Assembly: GCA_004295045.1 (NCBI GenBank)
Contig: SHND01000031.1
Coordinates: 1-64,000 of the forward strand
Direction: 5' to 3'
Source: Chloroflexota bacterium
GTDB lineage: Bacteria; Chloroflexota; Anaerolineae; UBA4142; SHND01
Length of the DNA stretch: 64,000 bases
Shown: piece after piece, positions 7,681-15,944 of the stretch
Layout: every line of letters begins with the position of its first letter
Position numbering within the stretch: the stretch's first letter is position 1
Translations under genes and position numbers: made by a program
Notes under the pieces: generated by a model
The model's database searches: none
What the model saw: the letters and a program-made list of their open reading frames with translations, nothing else
Told to the model about the DNA's origin: nothing

Positions 7681-9243
7681 ATGCCTCCTCTGCAAAAACT
7701 CATCGCATTTTTGAATGATCCCGGCAGCAAAGGGGATGTGCCGGAGCTGATGGACGCGGGGAAAAGCGTCGCGCACTTTTCGATTCCGGGCTTGCCCGCG
7801 ACAGGCGATCTCGACACAGCCAAGCCGGGCTCGGTGGCATTTCAAGCATCCCACTTGCTCGTCATTCTTACGCACGCGTACGATGTTTGGGAAAATTATT
7901 TTGGCGCGCCGTACGATTGGGAGAATGGCAAAGTGTTGCCCGTTCAACCGCGCGCGGGCCGTGACCTAAACGCCTATTACGACCGCACCGCGCTCAAGTT
8001 TTTCTACACCACCGATTCGTTGACAAAACGCACGCTCTACACTTCCGAATCTTCCGATGTTGCCGCGCACGAATGCGGACACGCGATCCTCGATGCGCAC
8101 CATCCCGATTATTGGTCGTCGCTGCATCCCGAAACGGGCGCGTTCCACGAAGCATTCGGCGACATTACCGCACTGCTCACCACTCTGCAATTTCCTAGCG
8201 TGCGCGCGCGAATGTTAAAAGAGACCAACGAAGATTTGCGCGTGAGCAGCAACGTGACGCGGCTCGCGGAACAATTGGGCAAAGCGTTGTATCTCGAATA
8301 TGGCAAGGAAGTGTCGGGCGCGACGTTCTTGCGCGATCTGGTCAACACCTTTCGTTTCAAGGAATCTTGGGAACTGCCAGCGAGTGCGCCTTCCACACGT
8401 CTCTCTTCGGAATCGCACAGTTATTCGCGCGTATTCAGCGGCGCGTTTTATCAAATCTTTGTCGGCATTTACGAACAAAAACGCAAGCAAGATTCAAAAC
8501 TTGCGGCGGATGAGGCAGTGTGCCAAGCGCGTGACGACGCAGGGAAAATTCTGGCAACAGCATTGGTGCTCGCGCCGCCCGGTGATGCGGTGTTTCGCGT
8601 GATCGCAACCGCCATGTTCAAAGCGGAACAACAATTGTTTCAAGGCGCGTATTTTGAAATCTTGAAAAAAGTTTTCTCGAATCGGCGCATCCTCCAAGTC
8701 AAAGACGCGAACGTCTTTAAACCGCACACCAAAACAGTTGGCGCAAAAACGTCGGGTGTGAATCTCGGCTTGTTGAGCATGGCGGGCACGCAGGCGGCGC
8801 CGATGCCGCCCGAAGAATTGCAGCGCGCGCTGCGCTTGCGCGGCGAAGAGATGATTTTTGCGCGCGAATTGGGACGCATCGAAGATGAAAAAGTGGTGCA
8901 GTATCGCGCGCAGCGATTGATTCCACTGCGTGGCAAAAAATTCGGACCGGCAAACGGCGCGATGATTCCGATTCAAGGCGGCTTGACCCTCAACGTAGAT
9001 GACGCGGGGATGGTCGCGTTTTCCGGCTTTTATCGCGCAGGCGCCGATGACGTGCGCGCGATTCGCGATCACGTGGAAAAACTCGCCGAGAAAAAACGAA
9101 TTTACGATGCCTGTCCCGGCGATGAAGCCGACATCACTCACCTCATCACGCGCCAGCAGCCCTATTTTATTGCGTACGATGAACAAGGGAACAAGATTTT
9201 GCGCCGCGCCTACATCTCGTGCGCGCGCTGTTTTGGAGAATGA
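7681..9243 (+). CDS. Zinc metalloprotease-like protein (gluzincin, thermolysin/fungalysin-like)
   Basis: From ATG 7681 (AAAGGA upstream) the product has 520 residues. The active-site motif HECGH lies at residues 130-134, and the third zinc ligand is probably Glu157 in GAFHEAFGDITALL, the M4/M36-type layout. There is no signal peptide, so it is probably cytosolic, which is unusual for this protease class. The C-terminal 70 residues form a domain shared with the 154-residue protein just upstream, and the last residues carry two cysteines (SCARCFGE). It directly abuts the O-methyltransferase gene. The substrate is unknown. Confidence 0.75.
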   Translation: MPPLQKLIAFLNDPGSKGDVPELMDAGKSVAHFSIPGLPATGDLDTAKPGSVAFQASHLLVILTHAYDVWENYFGAPYDWENGKVLPVQPRAGRDLNAYYDRTALKFFYTTDSLTKRTLYTSESSDVAAHECGHAILDAHHPDYWSSLHPETGAFHEAFGDITALLTTLQFPSVRARMLKETNEDLRVSSNVTRLAEQLGKALYLEYGKEVSGATFLRDLVNTFRFKESWELPASAPSTRLSSESHSYSRVFSGAFYQIFVGIYEQKRKQDSKLAADEAVCQARDDAGKILATALVLAPPGDAVFRVIATAMFKAEQQLFQGAYFEILKKVFSNRRILQVKDANVFKPHTKTVGAKTSGVNLGLLSMAGTQAAPMPPEELQRALRLRGEEMIFARELGRIEDEKVVQYRAQRLIPLRGKKFGPANGAMIPIQGGLTLNVDDAGMVAFSGFYRAGADDVRAIRDHVEKLAEKKRIYDACPGDEADITHLITRQQPYFIAYDEQGNKILRRAYISCARCFGE

Positions 9244-9879
9244 ATGCCCGATCTCGAAATCACCCATCCGCAGATTTATGATTATCTGGAAAAGACGCTC
9301 GCCGAAGATCATCCAATTTTGCGCGAGATGGGCGACTATGGCCGCGCGCAGAACTTTCCCATCATCGGCACGCAAGTGGGGCGTTTATTTTATTTCCTCG
9401 CCCGTTCAATCAATGCCAAACAGGTGCTGGAACTCGGTTCAGGATTTGGTTATTCCGCAATGTGGTTTGCGCTCGCGGTCGGGCAAGGCGGACGCGTGGT
9501 GATGACGGAAGGCGCGCAGAGCAATGTCGAGCGCGCGCGCGATTATTTTTCGCGTGCGGGGCTGCTCGAGCGCGTCGAGTTCAACGTCGGCGACGCGCTG
9601 GAGCTTGCAAAAAAATATTCGGGTCCGTTCGACATAATTTTTTGCGACATCCAAAAGCACGATTATCCGCGAGCAATTTCGATCGCGCGCGCGAAACTCC
9701 GCATCGGCGGCATCCTGATTTATGACAATATGCTGTGGCACGGACGCGTGGTCAGCGAAAGCGATTCGGATACGAACGCTGTCGTAGAGACGACGCGCGC
9801 GCTGATGAACGACGACGAATTTTTTACAACTCTCGTACCTCTCCACGATGGACAATCATTGTCCCTGCGCGTCAAGTAA
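9244..9879 (+). CDS. O-methyltransferase, YrrM/caffeoyl-CoA type
   Basis: A 211-residue class I SAM-dependent methyltransferase of the Methyltransf_3 family. The SAM-binding motif is VLELGSGFGYSAMWFALAVG, followed by the acidic position in VVMTEG and the metal/substrate region FDIIFCDIQKHDYPRAI. The start codon follows the protease stop directly, and the next gene (MscS) starts immediately after its own stop, so 7681-11995 reads as one operon. The methyl acceptor cannot be predicted. Confidence 0.9.
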   Translation: MPDLEITHPQIYDYLEKTLAEDHPILREMGDYGRAQNFPIIGTQVGRLFYFLARSINAKQVLELGSGFGYSAMWFALAVGQGGRVVMTEGAQSNVERARDYFSRAGLLERVEFNVGDALELAKKYSGPFDIIFCDIQKHDYPRAISIARAKLRIGGILIYDNMLWHGRVVSESDSDTNAVVETTRALMNDDEFFTTLVPLHDGQSLSLRVK

Positions 9880-10719
9880 ATGGACCCTTCGCAAATCCTC
9901 AATCAAATTCTCGCCGCGGCGGGCATTTCTGCCAGCCAATTACCCGCTGACGTAGATTTTTCGCCCGGCAACATTCTGCGTTCGATCTTAATTCTCATCG
10001 CCACGTACATTGCCGCGCGCATCGTGCGGCGGCTGTTGACGCACGCGCTCGAGCCCGCGAAAATGGACCCGCGTGCCAAGACCGTTCTGTTGCAAATTAC
10101 GTTTTATGGAATCATTGCTTTGGGAGTTGTTTGGGTCCTCGGCGGCTTTGGTTTGTCCATCGTTCTGCTCGGCGTTGTCTTTGGCTTTGCGCTCAAAGAC
10201 TTGATTCAAAATTTTGCGGCGGGCATGTTGATCATGGGCACGCGCCCCTTTCAAGCGGGAGATTGGGTGATGATTGGACCCAGCGAAGGCATCGTCAAAG
10301 AGGTTGGATGGCGCGGCACGTTTTTGAATACATTCGATGGACGGGTGATGATCGTCCCCAATGCCAGTATTCTGACCAACGTCGTCGTCAACAACTCGCT
10401 GACGTCGCAGCTGCGCAGTACGCTCACTGTAAGCGTAGCTCTCGAAAGCGATTTTACGCGCATTGAGCAGTGGATTCTGGACTCGCTCAAGCCAATCGAG
10501 GGAATTTCGTCCAATCCTCCGCCGCGCGTGTTGATTGAAAATCTGACGGGGAACGCGATAAATCTAAGCATTCAATTTTGGGTTGCCGACCCCATCAATC
10601 AACAGCGTCTCGTCGTCTCGCGCGCGTTCCAAACGATTCTTGCCACGTTATCAGCGCATGAGGTTGTGATCCAGCCCATTGCCGCCGTCGTGCCGCCGCG
10701 TGAAGTAAAAGCGCAATGA
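9880..10719 (+). CDS. Small-conductance mechanosensitive channel, MscS family
   Basis: The 279-residue protein has three hydrophobic helices in the first 130 residues and then the conserved MscS beta domain (GVVFGFALKDLIQNFAAGMLI, RPFQAGDWVMIGPSEGIVKEVG, VMIVPNASILTNVVVNNS). MscS channels open under membrane tension to release solutes in osmotic downshock. The stop overlaps the start of the M28 peptidase gene (ATGA). An unrelated MscL gene lies 3 kb downstream. Confidence 0.94.
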   Translation: MDPSQILNQILAAAGISASQLPADVDFSPGNILRSILILIATYIAARIVRRLLTHALEPAKMDPRAKTVLLQITFYGIIALGVVWVLGGFGLSIVLLGVVFGFALKDLIQNFAAGMLIMGTRPFQAGDWVMIGPSEGIVKEVGWRGTFLNTFDGRVMIVPNASILTNVVVNNSLTSQLRSTLTVSVALESDFTRIEQWILDSLKPIEGISSNPPPRVLIENLTGNAINLSIQFWVADPINQQRLVVSRAFQTILATLSAHEVVIQPIAAVVPPREVKAQ

Positions 10720-11654
10720 GGCGAGTCGTTGTTTGGATAGCCATAGTTGTCCTCTGCGCATTTCTCTTTTTACTTGTAGCCAACGCGAATAGTTTGGACG
10801 ATGGCATTTTGTATTTGCGCGATATGCTGGCATATTCGGAAACGCCCGCGCAGCCGTTGAACGAAAGCGGACGTTTTGGCTTTTGCAAACAATTCGTTTC
10901 CTTGCGCAACGCGCAGCGCGCCCGGTTCATCGAGAATTTTCTGGATGCGCGCGGAATTCCGTTTCAGCGCATCCCAATTTACAATGCCAAATTCGACAAC
11001 ATTTTCGTTCCCTTTTCACAGCAAGGACCATACACGATTTATTCCGCGCACTACGATAAATTTTTCGACGAACCCGAATATCAAGGCGCTTCGGATAATT
11101 CTGCCGCAGTGTGTATGCTGCTCGTCGTCGCCGATGAATTGAATAAACAGCATCCAAAGAAACCGATCGCGCTTTTGTTCACCGGAGAAGAAGAAAGCGG
11201 ACTCGTCGGCGCAAAAGCATTTTATGAAGATGCGACCAAAAATAATTTGCAGGTCGCGAACGTTTTGAATTTCGACAGCATGGGACGCGCGGGACTCGCC
11301 GCGCGCGCATCGGGAGAGCGCAGCGGCTTTGTGTTCACAATTCCGCTGCTCGGCGAATTTGTTTATGATGGACGCGAAATAGAGCCCGCGTCAACCTATC
11401 GGCAGCCCAATTCCAAACTCTTGGCGCAATTGAGCCGCCTTGTCCCCATCACGATCTTGGATCGGATGGTCGCAAAATCGGACGGCACGTATTTTCAGGA
11501 GCAGGGCTGGAATGCCGTCAATTTCACCAGCGATGATATGTATTATTTGAATGAAACGTGGCATACGTACCAAGACCGCGTGGAATTGTGGGATGAATCG
11601 AATTTTCAACGCGTGGTGGATTTAATGCTGGGGTATGCGCGCGAAAATCAGTGA
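10716..11654 (+). CDS. Membrane-anchored M28 family zinc peptidase
   Basis: 312 residues with an N-terminal hydrophobic anchor (residues about 4-24). The co-catalytic zinc ligands of family M28 are visible: His/Asp in YSAHYDKF, Asp in GASDNSAAV, Glu pair in FTGEEESGL, Asp in NFDSMG, and a C-terminal His in NETWHTYQDR. M28 enzymes are aminopeptidases or related amidohydrolases. The catalytic domain should be extracytoplasmic. The start overlaps the MscS stop by four bases and the stop overlaps the MazG start. Confidence 0.9.
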   Translation: MRRVVVWIAIVVLCAFLFLLVANANSLDDGILYLRDMLAYSETPAQPLNESGRFGFCKQFVSLRNAQRARFIENFLDARGIPFQRIPIYNAKFDNIFVPFSQQGPYTIYSAHYDKFFDEPEYQGASDNSAAVCMLLVVADELNKQHPKKPIALLFTGEEESGLVGAKAFYEDATKNNLQVANVLNFDSMGRAGLAARASGERSGFVFTIPLLGEFVYDGREIEPASTYRQPNSKLLAQLSRLVPITILDRMVAKSDGTYFQEQGWNAVNFTSDDMYYLNETWHTYQDRVELWDESNFQRVVDLMLGYARENQ

Positions 11655-11995
11655 GGTTTAACTTGCAAAGTTTTGACGAATATCAAAATCTTTCGCGCCG
11701 CACATGGAATCTCGTTCACACCGACCATCCGATTGTGTATCCGACGCTTGGACTTGTGAACGAAGCGGGCGAACTCGCGGGCAAAGTAAAAAAAATCTTC
11801 CGCGACAAGGCGGGCGTTATTTCCGAAGCAGACCGCGACGCGTTGAAATATGAATTGGGCGATGTGTTGTGGTATCTCGCGCAAATTGCGACGGAACTGA
11901 ATTTATCGCTCGACGAGATCGCGCAAGCCAACCTTGACAAACTCGCTTCGCGTTTGGAACGCAATCAAATTCGCGGCGAAGGGGATTATCGGTAA
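11651..11995 (+). CDS. MazG-like nucleotide pyrophosphohydrolase
   Basis: A 114-residue all-helical MazG-type protein starting at GTG and overlapping the M28 stop. The metal-binding pattern is present as EAGELAGKVKK and then ELGDVLWYLAQIA. Such small MazG-like enzymes hydrolyse nucleoside triphosphates to the monophosphate and PPi, often as house-cleaning enzymes. It ends the tight operon that begins at 7681. Confidence 0.88.
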   Translation: MRFNLQSFDEYQNLSRRTWNLVHTDHPIVYPTLGLVNEAGELAGKVKKIFRDKAGVISEADRDALKYELGDVLWYLAQIATELNLSLDEIAQANLDKLASRLERNQIRGEGDYR

Positions 11996-12001
11996 TTCCG
12001 A

Positions 12002-12072
12002 TCGTCATTCCGAATAGGGCGAGGAATCTCAGGACAGCACGTTGAGATTCTTGGCTGCGCTTAGAGTGACGA
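12002..12072. repeat. Imperfect palindromic repeat of the CGTCATTCCGA type
   Basis: The left arm TCGTCATTCCGA..GAGGAATCTCA (12002-12031) pairs with TTGAGATTC..GAGTGACGA (12042-12072), with interior mismatches. Palindromes of this sequence type are scattered in many bacterial genomes. It fills the spacer between the MazG-like and DinB genes. Confidence 0.65.
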
Positions 12073-12081
12073 CAAAGCAAT

Positions 12082-12588
12082 ATGGACGCAAGAGATTACA
12101 TCATTCGTCAATTCCGTTGGGCACGGCGACAATCGGACAGCGCGTTGTTCGACGTTTCCGCAGAACAATTCAACTGGACGCCGCCGGGAACGGTCAGTTC
12201 CATCAGCGCGATTTTTTTGCATATGGTGACGATCGAGGACGCGTACATTCAGGAAGCGATTTTGAACAAGCCGCGCTTGTGGGAAACGGGCGGCTGGGAA
12301 GACAAAATCGGTTCACGCGCGCCGTGGCGCGGCGAAAATTGGGATGATTTGCGCGGCAAACAATTGACGCTCGAAGACGTGGCGCAATTTCAAGAAATGG
12401 TGCGCGCGGCGACGGACGCGTACATTGAAACCATCACGCCCGAAGAACTAGACCGCCGCGTTTTATTTGAAGGACGCGAACGACGCATCGGCGATGTATT
12501 GTCCATGCTCGTCGTCCATAATCTCTCACACGCGGGCGAAATTGCGGCGCTGAAGGGTGTGCAGGGCGCGGCGGGATTGTCGTTTTGA
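12082..12588 (+). CDS. DinB family protein
   Basis: A 168-residue four-helix-bundle protein of the DinB/YfiT superfamily. The likely metal-binding histidines are in AIFLHMVTIEDAY and MLVVHNLSHAGEIAALKG. Members include thiol-dependent hydrolases and transferases acting on small molecules, and the substrate here is unknown. The stop is one base before the ATG of the GNAT gene, so the two are probably co-translated. Confidence 0.88.
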   Translation: MDARDYIIRQFRWARRQSDSALFDVSAEQFNWTPPGTVSSISAIFLHMVTIEDAYIQEAILNKPRLWETGGWEDKIGSRAPWRGENWDDLRGKQLTLEDVAQFQEMVRAATDAYIETITPEELDRRVLFEGRERRIGDVLSMLVVHNLSHAGEIAALKGVQGAAGLSF

Positions 12589-12589
12589 A

Positions 12590-13054
12590 ATGGACACCTC
12601 GCCACTCCAACGCGCGACGCGCGCGGATATCCCGCAACTGCTTGAATTCATTCGCGGGTATCACGCATTCGACCATTTCGATTTTGACCAAGAAAACTCG
12701 CGCGCAGCAGTGGAAAGTTTGGTCGCGGATGAAGCATTGGGGCGCATTTGGTTGATTGTCGAAAACGGCGTGTCTGTCGGCTATTTGTGCATCTGTTTTG
12801 GGTACAGTTTGGAATTTCTCGGGCGCGATTCGTTTATTGATGAATTTTTTCTGATTGAATCGGCGCGGGGTCATGGGCTGGGAACACGCGCCCTGCGCGC
12901 AGCAATCGCGGAAATTCGCGCGGTGGGCATTCGCGCGCTGCATTTGGAAGTGGAGCGTGAAAACGAAAACGCACAAAAGTTGTACCGTAAACTCGGCTTT
13001 GCGGACCGCAGTCGCTTTTTTGTCATGAGCAAAGATTTGACGACAGAGCCATAA
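12590..13054 (+). CDS. GNAT family N-acetyltransferase
   Basis: 154 residues from ATG 12590; the frame extends upstream but would overlap dinB by 32 bases. The acetyl-CoA-binding motif is visible as ARGHGLGTRALRAAI, followed by HLEVERENENAQKLYRKLGF, the conserved Asn-Ala-Lys-Tyr/Gly-Phe region of the fold. The acceptor is unknown. Confidence 0.88.
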   Translation: MDTSPLQRATRADIPQLLEFIRGYHAFDHFDFDQENSRAAVESLVADEALGRIWLIVENGVSVGYLCICFGYSLEFLGRDSFIDEFFLIESARGHGLGTRALRAAIAEIRAVGIRALHLEVERENENAQKLYRKLGFADRSRFFVMSKDLTTEP

Positions 13055-13127
13055 CATGGCACAGATGTTTGAACGGATTGCAAGGGCTAATTCTGCAGTA
13101 GGCATTTTGCATTGTGCATTTCTCCCC

Positions 13128-13214
13128 ATGTTCATTGACCCAATCAGTGTTATACTCGCGCTGGGCGCGGGACTCGGCTTTCTTGCGAATCATTTTTATT
13201 GGAGTGGCTTGTAA
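13128..13214 (+). CDS. Possible 28-residue single-helix membrane microprotein
   Basis: An ATG-to-TAA frame in the 182-base spacer before the eutQ-like gene. It encodes a short polar start (MFIDP), about 18 hydrophobic residues (ISVILALGAGLGFLANHF) and ends YWSGL. The codons (GCG CTG GGC GCG) are those of the neighbouring genes. No good ribosome-binding site is visible. It may be chance. Confidence 0.3.
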   Translation: MFIDPISVILALGAGLGFLANHFYWSGL

Positions 13215-13236
13215 ATCCTTTCTTTACGCGGTCTCT

Positions 13237-13824
13237 ATGCCAAGACGACTTTATACTGCCGACGACATTCGCAGCTGGAAAGAATGCGGCGAAACAAAAA
13301 TCGAACTCGCGCCTGACGACATTGTGACGCCCGAAGCCGAAGATGTTGCGCGCGCGTTGAAAATCGCGCTCGTGCGCGCGTCCACCGACCCGCTCGCCGA
13401 CCAAGTGCGCGCGGTTGTGCGCGAGATGCAGAATCGAACGCCGGACAATCGCGCACCCGACGTGCGCGGCACGCGCGTCCAAGTGATTCATCCGGCGCGC
13501 GTCGAACTCGAACCTTTTCCGTTTGATGTCAAACGCCCCGATATGCACATCCGCGCGGTGGATGTGATCACAGACCGTGATGGTTCGCCCATGGGCGTGG
13601 GATTCATGCGTTTTGAAAACGGCTCGTTTCCGTGGACATTGAATTATGATGAAGTGGATTATGTGATCGAAGGGGAACTCGAAATTCGAGTGGGCGACGA
13701 AAGTTTTGTTGGACGCGCGGGGGAAGTGATTTTCATTCCGCGCGGCACGAGCATTTTGTTCTGCACTCGCACCTTTGCGCATTTCATGTATGTGACCTAT
13801 CCTGCAAATTGGAGTGTATCCTAA
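13237..13824 (+). CDS. eutQ: EutQ-like protein: N-terminal EutQ motif and cupin domain
   Basis: 195 residues from ATG 13237; the frame opens further upstream without a convincing start. Residues 1-45 (RRLYTADDIRSWKECGETKI, then DDIVTPEAEDVARALKI) follow the pattern of the EutQ N-terminus. Residues about 115-190 are a cupin ending in the EutQ signature (VDYVIEGELEIRVG, then GEVIFIPRGTSILFC, then FMYVTYPANW). EutQ is reported as an accessory acetate kinase and BMC factor in enterics. The same N-terminal motif recurs in the 118-residue protein at 16647. Confidence 0.88.
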   Translation: MPRRLYTADDIRSWKECGETKIELAPDDIVTPEAEDVARALKIALVRASTDPLADQVRAVVREMQNRTPDNRAPDVRGTRVQVIHPARVELEPFPFDVKRPDMHIRAVDVITDRDGSPMGVGFMRFENGSFPWTLNYDEVDYVIEGELEIRVGDESFVGRAGEVIFIPRGTSILFCTRTFAHFMYVTYPANWSVS

Positions 13825-13840
13825 AGCGAGGACATGAAGG

Positions 13841-14266
13841 ATGATTAAAGAATTCCGCGAATTCATCATGCGCGGCAATGTGTTAGACCTTGCGGTTGCG
13901 GTCGTAATCGGCGCTGCTTTTACCGCAGTTGTCAATTCGTTTGTCGGAGATGTGTTGATGCCGATTCTTGGATTGATCACGGGTGGCATCAATTTCGGCG
14001 ATCTCTATATCAATCTGTCGGGCAAATCGTTCGCCACGTACGCCGACGCCAAAGCGGCGGGCGCAGCCGTGATCGGCTATGGCGCATTTATACAATCCAT
14101 CATCAGTTTCTTGCTGATTGCGTTTGCCGTGTTTCTCATTGTCAAAGCGGCGAACGCGGCGCAGCGAAAACGGGCGGAGGAACCGACACCACCGGCGCCA
14201 ACCAAAGATCAAGAGCTGCTCACCGAAATTCGTGATTTGTTAGCAAAGCAAAACCGCAATGGCTGA
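13841..14266 (+). CDS. mscL: Large-conductance mechanosensitive channel
   Basis: A 141-residue MscL with the conserved N-terminal amphipathic helix and first membrane helix (FREFIMRGNVLDLAVAVVIG, then AFTAVVNSFVGDVLMPILG), a second membrane helix at residues about 85-107 and a charged C-terminal helix. It forms the last-resort turgor valve. GAGGA lies nine bases upstream of the ATG. The stop overlaps the next gene by eight bases. Both MscS and MscL lie inside the interrupted BMC locus. Confidence 0.95.
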   Translation: MIKEFREFIMRGNVLDLAVAVVIGAAFTAVVNSFVGDVLMPILGLITGGINFGDLYINLSGKSFATYADAKAAGAAVIGYGAFIQSIISFLLIAFAVFLIVKAANAAQRKRAEEPTPPAPTKDQELLTEIRDLLAKQNRNG

Positions 14267-15062
14267 ACCAATTTCTCCTGCCCAAGTCTGGACGCAAGGC
14301 GCCCTCTACGAATCGTATGTCGGGCGCTGGAGCCGCCTCGTCGCGCGCGAGTTTTTGCAATGGCTCGACGTAAGGCAAAACAAACGCTGGCTCGATGTCG
14401 GCTGCGGCACGGGCGTGATTACGCAAACGATCTTGGAAACTGTCGCGCCGGAAGCGGTTGTCGGCATTGATCGTTCGGAACAAATCGTCGCATACGCGCG
14501 CGAACGCGTCAACGACGCGCGCGCGCAATTTCGCGTCGGCGACGCGCAAGAATTAAAGGCAGAACGCGGCGCGTTTGACGCGGTGGTATCGGGCTTGGTC
14601 ATCAATTTCGTTGCGAGCCCCGAACGAATGGTTACGGAAATGGCGCGCGCCTGTCGCTTGAGCGGACGCGTCGGCTTGTATGTGTGGGATTACGCGGGCG
14701 AGATGCAACTGATGCGCCACTTTTGGGACGCGGCAACCGAACTCGACCCTGCCGCAAATGGGTTGGATGAAGCAGTGCGCTCTCCTGTCGCGAATCCGAA
14801 ACGTTTGTGGAATTTATTTCTCGACGCGGGCTTGAATGATGTGGTGACGCGCGCGATTGACGTGCCAACGCATTTCGAAAATTTTGACGATTATTGGAAT
14901 CCCTTTCTCAGCGGGCAAGCGCCCGCGCCGCACTATGCAATGTCGTTGAGTGAAGAGAAACGCGCGGCGCTCCGCGAACGAATCCGCGCACAGCTCCCGC
15001 ATAACGCCGACGGTTCGATTGATTTGATTGCGCGCGCGTGGGCGGTCAAAGGGACGCGATGA
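14259..15062 (+). CDS. Class I SAM-dependent methyltransferase
   Basis: A 267-residue methyltransferase of the UbiE/Methyltransf_11 type. The SAM motif is RWLDVGCGTGVITQTILE, with the acidic motif II in VVGIDRSEQIVAYAR and motif III in VVSGLVINFVASPERM. The C-terminal half is a variable substrate domain. It overlaps mscL by eight bases and eutJ by four, so it is transcribed with BMC genes, but nothing links it to ethanolamine metabolism. The substrate is unknown. Confidence 0.9.
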   Translation: MAEPISPAQVWTQGALYESYVGRWSRLVAREFLQWLDVRQNKRWLDVGCGTGVITQTILETVAPEAVVGIDRSEQIVAYARERVNDARAQFRVGDAQELKAERGAFDAVVSGLVINFVASPERMVTEMARACRLSGRVGLYVWDYAGEMQLMRHFWDAATELDPAANGLDEAVRSPVANPKRLWNLFLDAGLNDVVTRAIDVPTHFENFDDYWNPFLSGQAPAPHYAMSLSEEKRAALRERIRAQLPHNADGSIDLIARAWAVKGTR

Positions 15063-15874
15063 ATTCGCAATTGGATGGATTGCTCGATGCAACAGAGCGC
15101 GCCATGCAAACGCGTCGCGTCGAATATCGCGGACGCGTTCACGTTGGCGTTGATTTGGGAACGGCGTACACGGTTGTTCTCGTTCTCGACGAACATTGTC
15201 AGCCGCTTGTCGGCACCTATCGTTTCGCCCAAGTGGTGCGCGATGGACTCGTGGTGGATTTCATCGGCGCGATTGATTTGTTGAGGGAATTGAAACGCGA
15301 AACCGAAGCGCGGCTCGGTTTTGAAATCACCCACGCCGCGACGGGATTTCCGCCGGGCGTGCCGCGCGCCGAAGTGCGCGCGACGGCGAATGTATTGCGC
15401 GCGGCGGGACTCGAATGTACGAACGAGGTGGACGAGCCGAGCGCGGCAAATTCTGTTTTGCAAATTCGTGATGGCGCGGTCGTTGACGTTGGCGGCGGCA
15501 CAACCGGCGTCGCAATTTTGCGCGACGGCAAGGTGATTTACACCGCCGACGAAGCGACGGGCGGCACGCATTTTTCGCTCGTCATCGCAGGCGCGCTGAA
15601 CATTTCCTTTGAACAAGCGGAAAAATTGAAAACGGACGCGCGCGAGCAAACGCGATTATTTCCGATCGTCGAGCCGGTGATGGAAAAGGTGGGCACGATT
15701 GTTTCAAAACATATTGCGCGTTATGATGTGAACGAAATTTATCTTGTGGGCGGAACGAGCATGTTTCCAAATATGGGGCGCGTCGTCGAGCGCGTGACTG
15801 GCGTCAAGACAATAGTACCGCCAAAACCACTTTTTATTACGCCACTCGGAATTGCAATGCATGACAAGAGCTGA
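15059..15874 (+). CDS. eutJ: EutJ, Hsp70-like BMC-associated chaperone/reactivase
   Basis: From ATG 15059, overlapping the previous stop as ATGA, the product has 271 residues. It is an ASKHA-fold ATPase with phosphate-binding motifs VGVDLGTAYTVVLV, VVDVGGGTTGVAIL and the adenosine motif IYLVGGTSMFPNMGRVVE. EutJ is conserved in eut loci and proposed to act as a chaperone or enzyme reactivator. Since no EutA is present nearby, this protein is a candidate for servicing EutBC here, but that is inference. Confidence 0.93.
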   Translation: MNSQLDGLLDATERAMQTRRVEYRGRVHVGVDLGTAYTVVLVLDEHCQPLVGTYRFAQVVRDGLVVDFIGAIDLLRELKRETEARLGFEITHAATGFPPGVPRAEVRATANVLRAAGLECTNEVDEPSAANSVLQIRDGAVVDVGGGTTGVAILRDGKVIYTADEATGGTHFSLVIAGALNISFEQAEKLKTDAREQTRLFPIVEPVMEKVGTIVSKHIARYDVNEIYLVGGTSMFPNMGRVVERVTGVKTIVPPKPLFITPLGIAMHDKS

Positions 15875-15875
15875 C

Positions 15876-15936
15876 CACAGACGACAGGCGGCAGACGACG
15901 TACCGATGTTGTCTGCCGTCCGCTGTCCGTCGTCAA
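15876..15936 (+). repeat. Heptad-repeat hairpin after eutJ
   Basis: The left arm is CCACAGA-CGACAGG-CGGCAGA-CGAC. The right arm is TTGTCTG-CCGTCCG-CTGTCCG-TCGTC. CGGCAGAC (15889-15896) pairs with GTCTGCCG (15911-15918). The architecture matches the other spacer elements but the heptamer is GC-rich. Confidence 0.7.
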
Positions 15937-15944
15937 ATTGACAC

